NCBI RefSeq assembly: GCF_900116645.1
Contig: NZ_FPBO01000026.1
Location: 56,238-120,237 of the forward strand
Direction of reading: 5' to 3'
Length of the DNA: 64,000 nucleotides
Origin: Pseudoduganella namucuonensis
GTDB taxonomy: Bacteria; Pseudomonadota; Gammaproteobacteria; Burkholderiales; Burkholderiaceae_D
Below the pieces are notes generated by a model. It saw only the letters and a program-made list of their open reading frames with translations, was not told the DNA's origin and did no database searches. A program made the position numbers and the translations under genes. Shown here piece by piece: positions 39,741 to 47,870 of the stretch (positions are counted from its first letter, which is position 1; the number at the start of each line of letters is the position of its first letter).

Positions 39741-39865
39741 CGAGGGCATGGAGACGCTCCCGCGTCGCACCTGGGGCCACTATGCAGGCCGTACGCGAAT
39801 GGAAGAGGGCCTCAGGCAGCTTGGGAACTCGCATCAGATAACTGTCCGCTATCGCCCCAAAGCAG
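39741..39865 (+). repeat. 125-nt direct repeat, copy B
   Basis: Partner of 36426-36550: same orientation, same length, roughly 85-90% identical. It separates the HEPN/ATPase module from the TOPRIM/AAA module. Confidence 0.85.
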
Positions 39866-39940
39866 CCGCTCACACGACCGTGATATTGCGCAAGTTTTTT
39901 GTCAATCACGCCAACGTCCGCACATCCACCGATAAACATT

Positions 39941-40540
39941 TCATATGGTTTCTGCCAACCTAACCAAGTCTTGTCTTAGCAAACGTAGGCTCGGTGACCG
40001 ATCTTCGGCAGCTTCGGGGTCCCATATTTGTCTAACGAAAGTGCTAAGCCGCTTGTTATAACCTAATCCTTGCGTAGCCATGCTTCCACGCTCAGCTATA
40101 AGGTCGTCGCGCACATCTCGAGCCGCTGAAGCCGCAAGACTTAATAAATGAGCCTTCGGATCCGCTAGGTCATCTGGTGCAGCAGGGAATTTATTTACGT
40201 TTTTCCCCATCATTTTTTTCATGCCACGATGATCAGCGAGGAGCCAGGACTCTACTTCTCGAACGGCCACATGGAATAGCAATGAATTCGGTGGCTTGGT
40301 CTTATTTAGCCATTCTACCTTTAGTTTTTCTACTGTCGGTATCGAGTCTAAGTCCGTAATTAACAACACCGGGGTTTGATGAGCCATTTCACAAAAACTA
40401 ATGAACTTACTTTTCAAATAGCCGTTGCCACCCTTTCTAAGAACCAAATCAATCTGCAATCTAACTTCCGCCACGAGCCGAAGTCCTATCTGTTCGCTCA
40501 ATTCATCCTCAACTGCAAGAACGACACCTCTCATTTCCAT
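39941..40540 (-). CDS. TOPRIM-like / DUF4276-like nuclease partner of AAA ATPase
   Basis: The 199-residue protein shows the acidic pattern of a TOPRIM-type fold: an N-terminal strand with VEDELSE (E11/E13), LLITDLDSIP (D63, D65) and the VREVESWLLAD segment (about residues 93-103) typical of DUF4276-like proteins. It is encoded directly downstream of the AAA ATPase gene with a 10-base overlap. ATPase plus TOPRIM-like pairs occur in OLD, Gabija and PARIS-type defence systems; this pair may be another variant. Nuclease activity is inferred. Confidence 0.6.
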   Translation of the reverse strand: MEMRGVVLAVEDELSEQIGLRLVAEVRLQIDLVLRKGGNGYLKSKFISFCEMAHQTPVLLITDLDSIPTVEKLKVEWLNKTKPPNSLLFHVAVREVESWLLADHRGMKKMMGKNVNKFPAAPDDLADPKAHLLSLAASAARDVRDDLIAERGSMATQGLGYNKRLSTFVRQIWDPEAAEDRSPSLRLLRQDLVRLAETI

Positions 40541-41688
40541 TGCCCCAATTTATCAATAGAAGTAGGCCGAGTTTTTGGCAGAATAACTTCTGCAACTGAC
40601 AGGCCACTACGCAATGCGAGTACTTCAGCTGAATTGATCGACCTGACTTTTGTCCCCTCGGCCACAGGCTCCAAAAGCAATACGCCTCGACCGTCGATTC
40701 CAGAATTGCTTAGCAAAGCTTCGCTATGAGTACTGATTAACGTCTGCCTCCGGCGCTTGCGATCACGTTGAATTCTTTGAATCAACAATGGGATCTCCCT
40801 TACAATCCCGTCATTAAGCGATAGCTCAGGCTCCTCAAGAAGGAGCAGACTATCGCCTTCCAACAAGACCCATAGCAGACCTAAAAGCCGCAAAGTGCCA
40901 TCCGAAAACTGATCCTCGCGCTGCCACCCCGCGTTAGGCCTGTAGTGCGAATACATCGCCTCAAGGTGAGGACGTCCGTTTATTTTGTCGGGCGTATAGC
41001 GAAGCTGCCGAAATTGCGGCACAGCTAATCCCAGAGCCTTTTCAATCTTTCCGAGTCTGGACTCGCGCGTCTTTAGGGGAGTTTTAGCAATTCTTTCGAG
41101 AAAACCCTGGCCAAAGGGATCATCATCAAGCCGTTGCCCGCCAATTAAATCCCCAAATTTCAACAATTGCGGAACGAGATGCAAATATGTTGTATCGGCG
41201 AAGAATTCTGCAAGTTCCCGGAATTCCGAATTAACTTGAATTTGTTCCAACGCGGTCTGCGTTAAGCGGACGACATCTTTTTTATCATCCTTCGTTGGAC
41301 GATTCAGGATTTGCCTACTTTTATCCCACACTTGCTCTTTTGATATAAGCGTGCGCTGCGCGCCCTTACCTTCAGGCTTAAAACCAAGAATATACTTCCA
41401 TCTAGGTTCCGCATCATCTTGGCTCTCCGAAATATGTACTTCAATCAACACCTCCGGGTCTGTACGAGCATGAAGGCATCTTAACTTTTGCACCCCCCCC
41501 CTGTCAGCAATAGCTTTTTGAAGGCCGCCACCCTGTGGTTTACTGATATCCCTTAAAAATCTGAAAACATCTAGAAAGTTCGATTTTCCAGCAGCATTCG
41601 CTCCCAAAATGTAAGTCCGCTCTCTCAACGGGACATTGACCTCACGAAAGTTACGCCAATTCTTGAGTATTAGATTTGTGATAATCAT
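40531..41688 (-). CDS. AAA family ATPase (RecF/OLD-like)
   Basis: The 385-residue protein starts with the RecF/SMC-like MIITNLILKNWRNFREVNV and Walker A GANAAGKSN at residues 29-37. It has an ABC-like signature region (DQFSDGTLRLLGLLWVLLE), Walker B SLLLLEEPELSLND and the switch LISTHSEALLS. This is the layout of AAA_15/AAA_21 ATPases found in OLD-type and related anti-phage systems. No coiled-coil hinge is long enough for an SMC. Its last 10 bases overlap the TOPRIM-like gene. A run of eight C lies at about 41494-41501 within the frame. Confidence 0.8.
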   Translation of the reverse strand: MIITNLILKNWRNFREVNVPLRERTYILGANAAGKSNFLDVFRFLRDISKPQGGGLQKAIADRGGVQKLRCLHARTDPEVLIEVHISESQDDAEPRWKYILGFKPEGKGAQRTLISKEQVWDKSRQILNRPTKDDKKDVVRLTQTALEQIQVNSEFRELAEFFADTTYLHLVPQLLKFGDLIGGQRLDDDPFGQGFLERIAKTPLKTRESRLGKIEKALGLAVPQFRQLRYTPDKINGRPHLEAMYSHYRPNAGWQREDQFSDGTLRLLGLLWVLLEGDSLLLLEEPELSLNDGIVREIPLLIQRIQRDRKRRRQTLISTHSEALLSNSGIDGRGVLLLEPVAEGTKVRSINSAEVLALRSGLSVAEVILPKTRPTSIDKLGQWK

Positions 41689-41790
41689 CGGTTATGGACT
41701 AGTTGAAGTGATCGCCGTTAGTCGGAATGCAATCGATTATTGCACAGTTGCGCGGAGGGAATGCAAATCAAGATTGTCGGCTTCAGGTCG

Positions 41791-42314
41791 TTATTGGCAC
41801 TGAGCTTCAATGTCCTGAACGAAGCTCGGAAATTCTTCATCTGCATCTTGAAACACCCACACAACAGTGCGAGTCGGACCAGCATTTCTAAGTGCAAACG
41901 ACTCCAATTGGGCTGCGAAATGCGCGATTCCTCTGGGACTGTAGCAGCTTCATAAGACCCCAACCCCGCAGCAAGAAACGAAAGGTAGTCGTAGAAATTG
42001 CGAGCCACGATTGCGGTCTCACCTTCGGCCCCCAAGAACACTATCGGCTGTTCCAACAAGTCAGGACAGGTTCGCACGATCCAGAATGCAGTGTAACCGC
42101 CAGAGCCATCTTGGCCAAAAACGCGAAATCTTGACCCATCCGCATTTGGATTGCCTGTCCAAGCCTGGAACCATTCGGCCGTTTCCTCAGCCGACTTGAA
42201 TGCATCGTACGGCTCAAAATCAATACCTTCGCCATCCGCATATTCATAAGGCAGCTGATTTGCTTGATTCACCAATTCGGGAAGACAGTTTTTTTCATTC
42301 AACAATATTAGCAT
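41791..42314 (-). pseudogene. SMI1/KNR4 (SUKH)-like protein gene with a frameshift
   Basis: The N-terminal 120 residues (YADGEGIDFEPYDAFKSAEE, FRVFGQDGSGGYTAFWIVR, IVFLGAEGE, NFYDYLSFLAAGLG) look like an SMI1/KNR4-type immunity fold. After about 41950 the coherent frame changes: the +2 frame gives HFAAQLESFALRNAGPTRTV and ends DADEEFPSFVQDIEAQCQ at 41791, a more natural C terminus than the frame that runs on to 41718. The shift lies between about 41893 and 41950. Either the gene is broken or the assembly has an indel. It starts two bases after the small membrane gene. Confidence 0.55.
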
Positions 42315-42316
42315 TC

Positions 42317-42634
42317 TTATTTATCTCCCAACGGTTTCGATGGACCGTTCTTGGCAGGATGGCGCCAGCGCTCTTTCAGTGAACTAAAGCAGGCGTGGAC
42401 CACGAGAAGCACGAAGGTAACGATGCCAAGAACAATGCGACTGCGTTTTGTAAACAATTTCCGCATATGTCCTGCCAACATGCCCGTACCGAATATGTCC
42501 TACCAACATGCCCGTACCGAGTCCGAACGTCATATTCACGCCAAGTAGTGCAGCCACTGCCAAGCCAAGACCCATTCTAAATAACCAATGATTGCCTTGG
42601 GCACCTGACGAGTCTGCGCTTCACTATCTCTCAT
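42317..42634 (-). pseudogene. Small membrane protein gene broken by a 28-bp tandem duplication
   Basis: Three fragments in different frames add up to one small membrane protein: MRDSEAQT at 42634, then MGLGLAVAALLGVNMTFGLG (first helix), then MRKLFTKRSRIVLGIVTFVL with a second helix and a basic tail ending PSKPLGDK at 42317. Removing one 28-bp unit (42463-42490 or 42491-42518) puts the second and third pieces in one frame. The last 49 codons (42466-42317) could still be made alone, with AGGAC upstream. It lies two bases before the SMI1-like start, so the two formed an operon. Confidence 0.5.
42463..42518. repeat. 28-bp tandem duplication
   Basis: Units 42463-42490 and 42491-42518 differ at three positions (core TGTCCT-CCAACATGCCCGTACC). 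The length is not a multiple of three, so the duplication shifts the frame of the membrane protein gene it lies in. Confidence 0.85.
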
Positions 42635-43084
42635 ATTAATATGATTGCTTAATTGACAGCTTATCATACTGTTCATATGAAAAGATGTCCGCTTTTGGCC
42701 GTATTGTGCCGCTTAAGAAGATCCACCATGTATGTCTGATGAGGCGCAGCAAGTTCCCTGTTTAATCCAAAGTATTTTTTGCAGTGCAGTTTTTTCTGCC
42801 TTCTCATCTTCCGGATGAAGCGCTCAGGCAATATGTCGCGCCGCATCTACAAGGATGCGTTCCCCAAGCTCGCTCCTCATCAACGCCCATTCTATCCCTG
42901 TACATGCCAATCTTCAATGAGCAATATAACTGCTTTTCAGCATCCAGACACGCAGCATTTCCACCGAAGCAGGATCTCTTTCTGCGGCAGGAGGTATTGG
43001 ACGCTCATTCATATAGTTCTATCTTTAAGTGTTCAATAGCGGTTATTGGCCGAGATGTGTCAGGAAACTAAATATTTTAGAAGC
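42635..43084. other. Island stretch without a supportable gene
   Basis: About 450 AT-rich bases. A plus-strand frame from 42784 to 43071 gives protein-like text (QFFLPSHLPDEALRQYVAPH) but has no ribosome-binding site or recognised motif; it may be a remnant. The promoter of the small membrane protein gene should lie near 42640-42700. Confidence 0.4.
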
Positions 43085-43486
43085 TTAGGGCACGTATACC
43101 ATATAAACGTGAAATATATAGCCATCATCCGCCTCTAAAATCCGGGCCTGAAGTACAAGGTCACTGCTGCCTTCCTCTTGTGTCGAAAGGTCAATGAGTA
43201 CATCCCAACGATCCCCAAGCCAAATACACACTGATGTGCTCCAAGTGGACTCAGGCAGGTCGATCAACTTTGCACCGTAATCTTCAATGGAATTCTGGAT
43301 TTGTTCAGCAGTTGCAGCTGAAACCGGCGCGACACAGGGAATGCCTGACGCAAGCCGATAATCTTGACGCACAAACGCCGATACGATCTGAACCAAGATC
43401 GATCGCCAATCCGTTGGAATCGGACCTTCATTTCTATCGTCTTTTGTTACGGGAACTTCGTTGCGACATTCAGCTTGTGTTTGCAT
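43085..43486 (-). CDS. Hypothetical protein
   Basis: The 133-residue soluble protein has a polar N terminus and a compact domain (DWRSILVQIVSAFVRQDY, SVCIWLGDRWDVLIDLSTQEE, LQARILEADDGYIFHVYMVYV) of alternating strands and helices. I do not recognise the family with certainty. It resembles the small single-domain proteins found beside SMI1-like immunity genes in polymorphic toxin loci. It is the last intact gene before the tRNA remnant. Confidence 0.5.
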   Translation of the reverse strand: MQTQAECRNEVPVTKDDRNEGPIPTDWRSILVQIVSAFVRQDYRLASGIPCVAPVSAATAEQIQNSIEDYGAKLIDLPESTWSTSVCIWLGDRWDVLIDLSTQEEGSSDLVLQARILEADDGYIFHVYMVYVP

Positions 43487-43750
43487 CTATCGATCCTTAG
43501 TAGCCAACTTCACTGGCCGCTTGCGACCGAATGCTGCCCTTGAACAGAATACCATGTATGTTGCTCAGGCAAAAGATGCATGAATTGTCACACTTGCGTG
43601 TCCGAGGCTGGGAACCCGGCGTGGTCGTGAGTTTGCAACCCAGACATGACGGGGCACCGCATACTGCCGGTTTATTGGGCCGCAGGGAGGGCGCTGGAAC
43701 TTGCTAACCCATGAGGTCGAGTTCCACCGCACTGTTCTCCAGGTCACCGA

Positions 43751-43796
43751 ACTGTTAATCCGCAGGTCCCTGGTTCGAGTCCAGGTGGGAGAGCCA
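43751..43796 (+). repeat. 3'-half copy of tRNA-Asn, right boundary (att-like) of the island
   Basis: Forty-six bases from ACTGTTAATCCGC through the CCA match the anticodon-to-3' end of the tRNA-Asn gene at 36246-36321, with two or three mismatches just before CCA (GGGAGAGCCA in place of CGGGGAGCCA). It lacks the D-arm and 5' acceptor strand, so it is not a tRNA gene. A terminator hairpin similar to that after copy 3 follows at 43805-43835. Confidence 0.85.
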
Positions 43797-43804
43797 GAAT
43801 ACAG

Positions 43805-43835
43805 AAAAGCCCAGCCTTCACCGGTTGGGCTTTTT
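43805..43835 (+). terminator. Terminator-like hairpin after the tRNA remnant
   Basis: AAAAGCCCA (43805-43813) pairs with TGGGCTTTT (43826-43834), followed by a T-run. It resembles the hairpin after tRNA-Asn copy 3, so the duplicated segment probably included the terminator. Confidence 0.7.
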
Positions 43836-43900
43836 GCATTGCGAGACGTGTTGCTTCTGGGGAGAAGCAGTCGGTGGTGCACCGGCTGCCAAGGCCGGGC

Positions 43901-44230
43901 TTAAAGTGCTTTCACCTGCAGAGTTTGATCCTGCGTTTTAATGTTGAACAGACGGTCAATGTTGGGGTGCTTGCCTGGGTTTGCGCGGGCGTCCTGCGTG
44001 TGTTCAGCATAAATCTTCAGGCCAACTTCCGCCGCTTCCGCAGTAATCGCGCCCAGCGCGTCAGCAAGCCAGGCGTAAACGCGAAGCGAGCCGGCCTGGC
44101 CTGGTTTATTTTCGATCTTTGCCACCGTAGTGCCCGCCTGATCGATCAGTTCGATTGCGGCCAACGTATCCCTGACAGGCAGCAGGGACAGGTTGTCTGA
44201 AAATTTATCGCTGAAGTTTGGCAGTTGCAT
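43901..44230 (-). CDS. DUF2322 family protein
   Basis: The 109-residue protein matches DUF2322: LAAIELIDQAGTTVAKIENKPGQAGSL, AEAAEVGLKIYAEHTQDARANPGKHPNIDRLF. The function of this cytosolic family is unknown. The frame is open to 44275, but ATG 44230 (MQLPNFSDKFSDNLS) gives the usual family length. It is the first gene outside the island's right boundary. Confidence 0.85.
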   Translation of the reverse strand: MQLPNFSDKFSDNLSLLPVRDTLAAIELIDQAGTTVAKIENKPGQAGSLRVYAWLADALGAITAEAAEVGLKIYAEHTQDARANPGKHPNIDRLFNIKTQDQTLQVKAL

Positions 44231-44376
44231 AGGTACTCTTACAGGTGTTGGTTGGTGAAAAGAGTATTGTGTCATAGATGGCGTTTTGCCGGGCGGTGGA
44301 CCATTTTTGCCTGCGGAAGTTCCGCGCCCGCCAGTCCAAGGCCCGTTGAGCGCTGGAGGCGCAAGCCACCACCCGC

Positions 44377-46479
44377 CTACGGCTTCAACATGATTTTCAA
44401 GATTTGTGTATTGGTATTGTTCGGCACACTATCCTTGTCCCCTGCGGCATCGCTGGTTGTCAGCCACAAATTGCCATCGATCGTCGGCTCCACAGTACGT
44501 ATGCGGCCATAGGTGCCGACAAAAAATTGCCGCACGTTGATCAGGCTGGTTCCACTGATTTCGCTGCGATACAAACGCTTGCCGGACAAGCAGCCCACGT
44601 ACAGGGAACTGCCGACGATGGCGATGCCGCTGCACGATGCCTCCGTATTTCGGTAGGTATATTTCGGCGCCACGTAGCCCGCTGTTGCGCAACCTGTCCC
44701 GGCGCGTGATATGACGCCTTCGCAATTCGGCCAGCCGTAGTTGCCGCCCTTGACGATCAAGTTGGTCTCGTCCAGCGAATCGCCAAATTCCTGTTCCCAC
44801 AATCGCCCGCTGGCGTCGAACGCCAGTCCTTGGGGATTGCGATGCCCGTAACTCCAGACATAATTCCCAAACGGATTATCGGTCGGCGGGGTGCCATTCG
44901 GATTAAGTCGCAGTACCTTGCCGGAAAGTTGTTTGATGTCTTGCGCGAAGGGACCGTTTTGCCCGTCGCCCGTCGTCGCATACAGCTTGCCGTCCGGACC
45001 AAAACGGAGACGCCCGCCATTGTGGAATTTGTTGCGCCCAATGCCCTTCAACAATACCTCCAGCGATGCGATGTCGAGCTTCCCGTTCACATAGCGAAGG
45101 CGCACGATGCGGTTGTCGGTCGGGCTGGTGTGGTAGACGTAAAGCCAGGGATCCTGGTCCGGGAATCCGGCGGGGACGGCAATGCCCAGCAGGCCGCCTT
45201 CGCCATCGGTACCCTGGACGTTGGGAATGATGCCCAGCGAAGTTTTGGTGCCGGTGGTCGGGTCCAGCCGAATGATGTCGTGCGCGTCCCGGCGGCTGTA
45301 CAGCACTGTTCCGTCCGGCAAGGCGGCCAGCCCCCACGGGATATCAGTCTCGACAGCTACCTGGGCCGCTGAGCAGATGACATCGGTGCAGCTCGTTCCC
45401 GAGGTCAAGGACAAGGTGGTCCCGCGCGGGGAGACGTTGCCTTGCGCATCGCGGGCGGCGACCGTGTACTGGTAGGTTGTGTTGGCGGCCAGCCCGGTGT
45501 CGGTGTACCCGAGCGTGCTGGTGCCGCCGATTTTCATGTTGTTGCGATAGATGTCGTATCCGGTGACGCCCACATTGTCGCTGGACGCGTTCCATGCCAA
45601 CGTGGCCGTGGTCCCCGCCACTGTTCCGCGCAAGCCAGTCGGAACCGAGGGGGCTTGAGCGTCCGCCTCGCACTGCGGTACCTTGAGCTGAAGCGAAGTG
45701 CTGGCCTGCGAAACGTTGCCCGCGCCGTCGCGCGCATTGACGTACACGCCCCAGCTGGCGCCCGGCGTGAGCGTGAGCTGGGCAGTGAGCGTACTGGCGT
45801 TCACCGTCCCCAAGGCCTGGCCGTCGCGATAGATGTCGTAATAGGCGACGCCGACATTGTCGGTCGAGGCCTTCCACGTCAGCGTGGCGGAGCGGCACGT
45901 CAAGGCACTGATGGCCAACCCGCTCGGCGCCGTTGGCGCCTGCGTGTCGTTCGATGAAGGCGGCGCCGCGCTGAATGACCATTGTTGGTGGGCCAAACCC
46001 GCGCATCGCCACATATCGATGCCGGTGAGGTTGGCGGTGCGGCCGCCCATCACGGTCAGGCACAATCCGGAATGTACGCTGACAATTGTGTTGTCCGGCT
46101 TGATCGTCCATTTTTGATTGGCGCGGCCATGGCAGGGATAGGATTGCACGATTGCCTGGGGCAGGGTGCTTGCAGCCCTGACGTCCAGGCAGCGAGCGCC
46201 ATCGAAGGTTCTTAGTTCGCCCGCCGCGGTGTATTCCCATTTCTGGTTGATCCCGCCGTGACAGTCGAAAATGATGGCGGCTGTTTCGGGCTGCTGGCTG
46301 CCCATGCTGATGTCCAGACACCGTTGCGAAGGGCCGCTCACCAGCAGTTGAGTTGGAGCCGCGGCGGAGGTGGGCGGCACGCCGCACGCTCCCAGGCCGG
46401 CGATCGCATGCAGTACCGCGAAACGGCGTGACTGCGGGCCTGCCTGCAAACCTTCGATGATGCGGATAGGTTTTATCAC
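44377..46479 (-). CDS. Ricin-type lectin / fibronectin III / PQQ-type sugar dehydrogenase fusion
   Basis: The 700-residue secreted protein has an N-terminal hydrophobic signal, a ricin B lectin domain (about residues 45-170; QRCLDI, NQKWEY, GRANQKWTI, HQQWSF), two fibronectin type III domains (about 180-360; APTAPSGLAISALTCRSATL and APSVPTGLRGTVAGTTATL) and a C-terminal glucose/sorbosone dehydrogenase beta-propeller (PWGLAALPDGTVLYSRRD, NKFHNGGRLRFGPDGKLY, GGNYGWPNCEG). It probably binds polysaccharide through the lectin and oxidises sugars with PQQ or acts as a propeller lyase-like module. It stands alone. Confidence 0.85.
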   Translation of the reverse strand: MIKPIRIIEGLQAGPQSRRFAVLHAIAGLGACGVPPTSAAAPTQLLVSGPSQRCLDISMGSQQPETAAIIFDCHGGINQKWEYTAAGELRTFDGARCLDVRAASTLPQAIVQSYPCHGRANQKWTIKPDNTIVSVHSGLCLTVMGGRTANLTGIDMWRCAGLAHQQWSFSAAPPSSNDTQAPTAPSGLAISALTCRSATLTWKASTDNVGVAYYDIYRDGQALGTVNASTLTAQLTLTPGASWGVYVNARDGAGNVSQASTSLQLKVPQCEADAQAPSVPTGLRGTVAGTTATLAWNASSDNVGVTGYDIYRNNMKIGGTSTLGYTDTGLAANTTYQYTVAARDAQGNVSPRGTTLSLTSGTSCTDVICSAAQVAVETDIPWGLAALPDGTVLYSRRDAHDIIRLDPTTGTKTSLGIIPNVQGTDGEGGLLGIAVPAGFPDQDPWLYVYHTSPTDNRIVRLRYVNGKLDIASLEVLLKGIGRNKFHNGGRLRFGPDGKLYATTGDGQNGPFAQDIKQLSGKVLRLNPNGTPPTDNPFGNYVWSYGHRNPQGLAFDASGRLWEQEFGDSLDETNLIVKGGNYGWPNCEGVISRAGTGCATAGYVAPKYTYRNTEASCSGIAIVGSSLYVGCLSGKRLYRSEISGTSLINVRQFFVGTYGRIRTVEPTIDGNLWLTTSDAAGDKDSVPNNTNTQILKIMLKP

Positions 46480-46746
46480 ACTGTATCCTCACAGATGGTG
46501 TGATGCAGGCTAGCCGCAATGGGGCTACGGCCGCTCACATGGGAGACCGCTAACGTGCAGGCAATCGACTGCCTGAAAGTGCTGCGAGGTTAGCACCGAA
46601 ATGCCGACCGAGTGTGTTTGATTGGTAGGCCATGGGTTTCAACGGCGCTGTCGCTCCAAGGAGGGGTTTGATGCCGCTGGTCCTGCGCGAAGCACAACCA
46701 GCTGTTATCCATAAAAGCCCTTGCATCGGCAAGGGCGCGATTTCGA

Positions 46747-47145
46747 TCAGGCTTGAGACTCCGTCCAGACCAGGTTCCATAGATGGCCATCGATGTCCTC
46801 GAAACCCTGGTCATACATGAATCCATGGTCTTCGGCCGGATGCGGAATGCGGGCACCCGCGGCGGCAGCCTTGGCAATCAGGCTGTCCACTTCCTCCCGG
46901 CTTTCGCAGCTCAGGCACAAGACGACCTCATTGGCCTCCGTCGCGCGGGCGACGGGTTTGCCGGTCAATGACTGGAAGAACGGCTCGGTCGTCAGCATTG
47001 CGTATATGCAATCCTCCACGACGATCATGAAAGCCGCGTTCTCATTGGTGAATTCCGCTTTAAAGCTGAAACCGAGAGCGGAGAAGAAAGCCTTGGATTT
47101 GTCCAGCTGCCTGACCGGCAGGTTGACGATGAATTGTTTGTTCAT
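46747..47145 (-). CDS. VOC family (glyoxalase/bleomycin resistance-like) protein
   Basis: The 132-residue protein is a two-module VOC fold: IVNLPVRQLDKSKAFFSALGF at the N terminus and GFEDIDGHLWNLVW at the C terminus, where the conserved Glu/His positions are partly replaced. Family members are metal-dependent isomerases, dioxygenases or binding proteins; the substrate is unknown. It is monocistronic. The 267 bases between it and the dehydrogenase gene show no feature, and the 250 bases upstream hold only a weak frame. Confidence 0.85.
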   Translation of the reverse strand: MNKQFIVNLPVRQLDKSKAFFSALGFSFKAEFTNENAAFMIVVEDCIYAMLTTEPFFQSLTGKPVARATEANEVVLCLSCESREEVDSLIAKAAAAGARIPHPAEDHGFMYDQGFEDIDGHLWNLVWTESQA

Positions 47146-47437
47146 GATGTCGCCTCATGGAAAAGTGGATCAAATAATGAATTGCACTATGACGACGAAC
47201 GGCGTGGGAGGAAATCGACAGGCGCTCCCCTAGGCTCGCGACGAACTGACAAGTCGGCGTAGCCAGCGCGGTAAGCGTTGTGATCACGCGTTTCGCCTCT
47301 GATGAGCTGGGGGCGTCACGCATCGCCAGGTCGTCATAGTACAGCCTGGCGTAGATATTCCCCGCTGCCGCGGCAGTGCCGAACAAGCCGCGCGCCTGGC
47401 AAACATCCTTGGCTACAGCTATGTGGTCGGTGCGCAG

Positions 47438-47488
47438 TTGACATTTTCGATTACACCTGTAATCATCTGGTCAATTACACGTGTAACC
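47438..47488 (+). promoter_or_regulatory. BlaI-type promoter/operator region
   Basis: A perfect -35 TTGACA (47438-47443) is followed by two near-palindromes with the BlaI/MecI ACA-TGT core: GATTACACCTGTAATC (47449-47464) and AATTACACGTGTAACC (47473-47488). They overlap the core promoter just upstream of the BlaI-like gene, so autorepression is expected. Confidence 0.82.
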
Positions 47489-47498
47489 GAGGTGTCCC

Positions 47499-47870
47499 AT
47501 GGAAGCCATTTCAATCAGCGAAGCCGAATCCGCCGTCATGGAAGTCTTGTGGTCGCGCCACCCGCTGGCCGCCGAAGACATCGCCGCGGCCTTGCGCAGT
47601 GAGCGCGACTGGCAAGACGCCACCATCAAGACCCTGATTGGCCGCCTGTTGAAAAAAGGCGCCGTCAGCGCCACGCAGGAAGGGCGTCGCTACCTTTACA
47701 GCCCCACCCTGGAACGCGAGGCCTGGTTGACGCAGGAGAGCGCCAGCATGCTTGAGCGCCTGTTCGGTGGCCGCGTCGCGCCCTTGGTCGCGCACTTCAG
47801 CAAGCAGCGCAAATTGAGCAAGCGCGATATCGCCGAGCTGCGTCGCATCATCGATGAGATGGAGTCCTGA
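47499..47870 (+). CDS. BlaI/MecI/CopY-family transcriptional repressor
   Basis: The 123-residue protein is a winged-helix repressor: ISEAESAVMEVLWSRHPLAAEDI, recognition helix ATIKTLIGRLLKKGAV and the wing GRRYLYSPTL, then a helical dimerisation/cleavage region. It should bind the two operators upstream. Its stop overlaps the start of a membrane M56 peptidase gene, the usual sensor partner that removes the repressor on signal. Confidence 0.93.
   Translation: MEAISISEAESAVMEVLWSRHPLAAEDIAAALRSERDWQDATIKTLIGRLLKKGAVSATQEGRRYLYSPTLEREAWLTQESASMLERLFGGRVAPLVAHFSKQRKLSKRDIAELRRIIDEMES

Noticed and set aside
39448..39963. 171-codon plus-strand frame in the island
   Set aside because: It runs through direct repeat copy B, lacks a ribosome-binding site, and the similar text at copy A is broken, so it is not a conserved protein.
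42463..42518. CRISPR-like repeat
   Set aside because: Only two adjacent 28-bp units with no spacer between them; a simple tandem duplication.
43565..43882. Minus-strand frame containing GSPTWTRTRDLRIN
   Set aside because: This text is the antisense translation of the tRNA-Asn 3' half, a well-known false protein next to tRNAs; the same text occurs opposite the other tRNA copies.
47060..47386. Minus-strand frame upstream of the VOC gene
   Set aside because: It overlaps the start of the VOC gene in another frame, has no ribosome-binding site and no recognisable motif.
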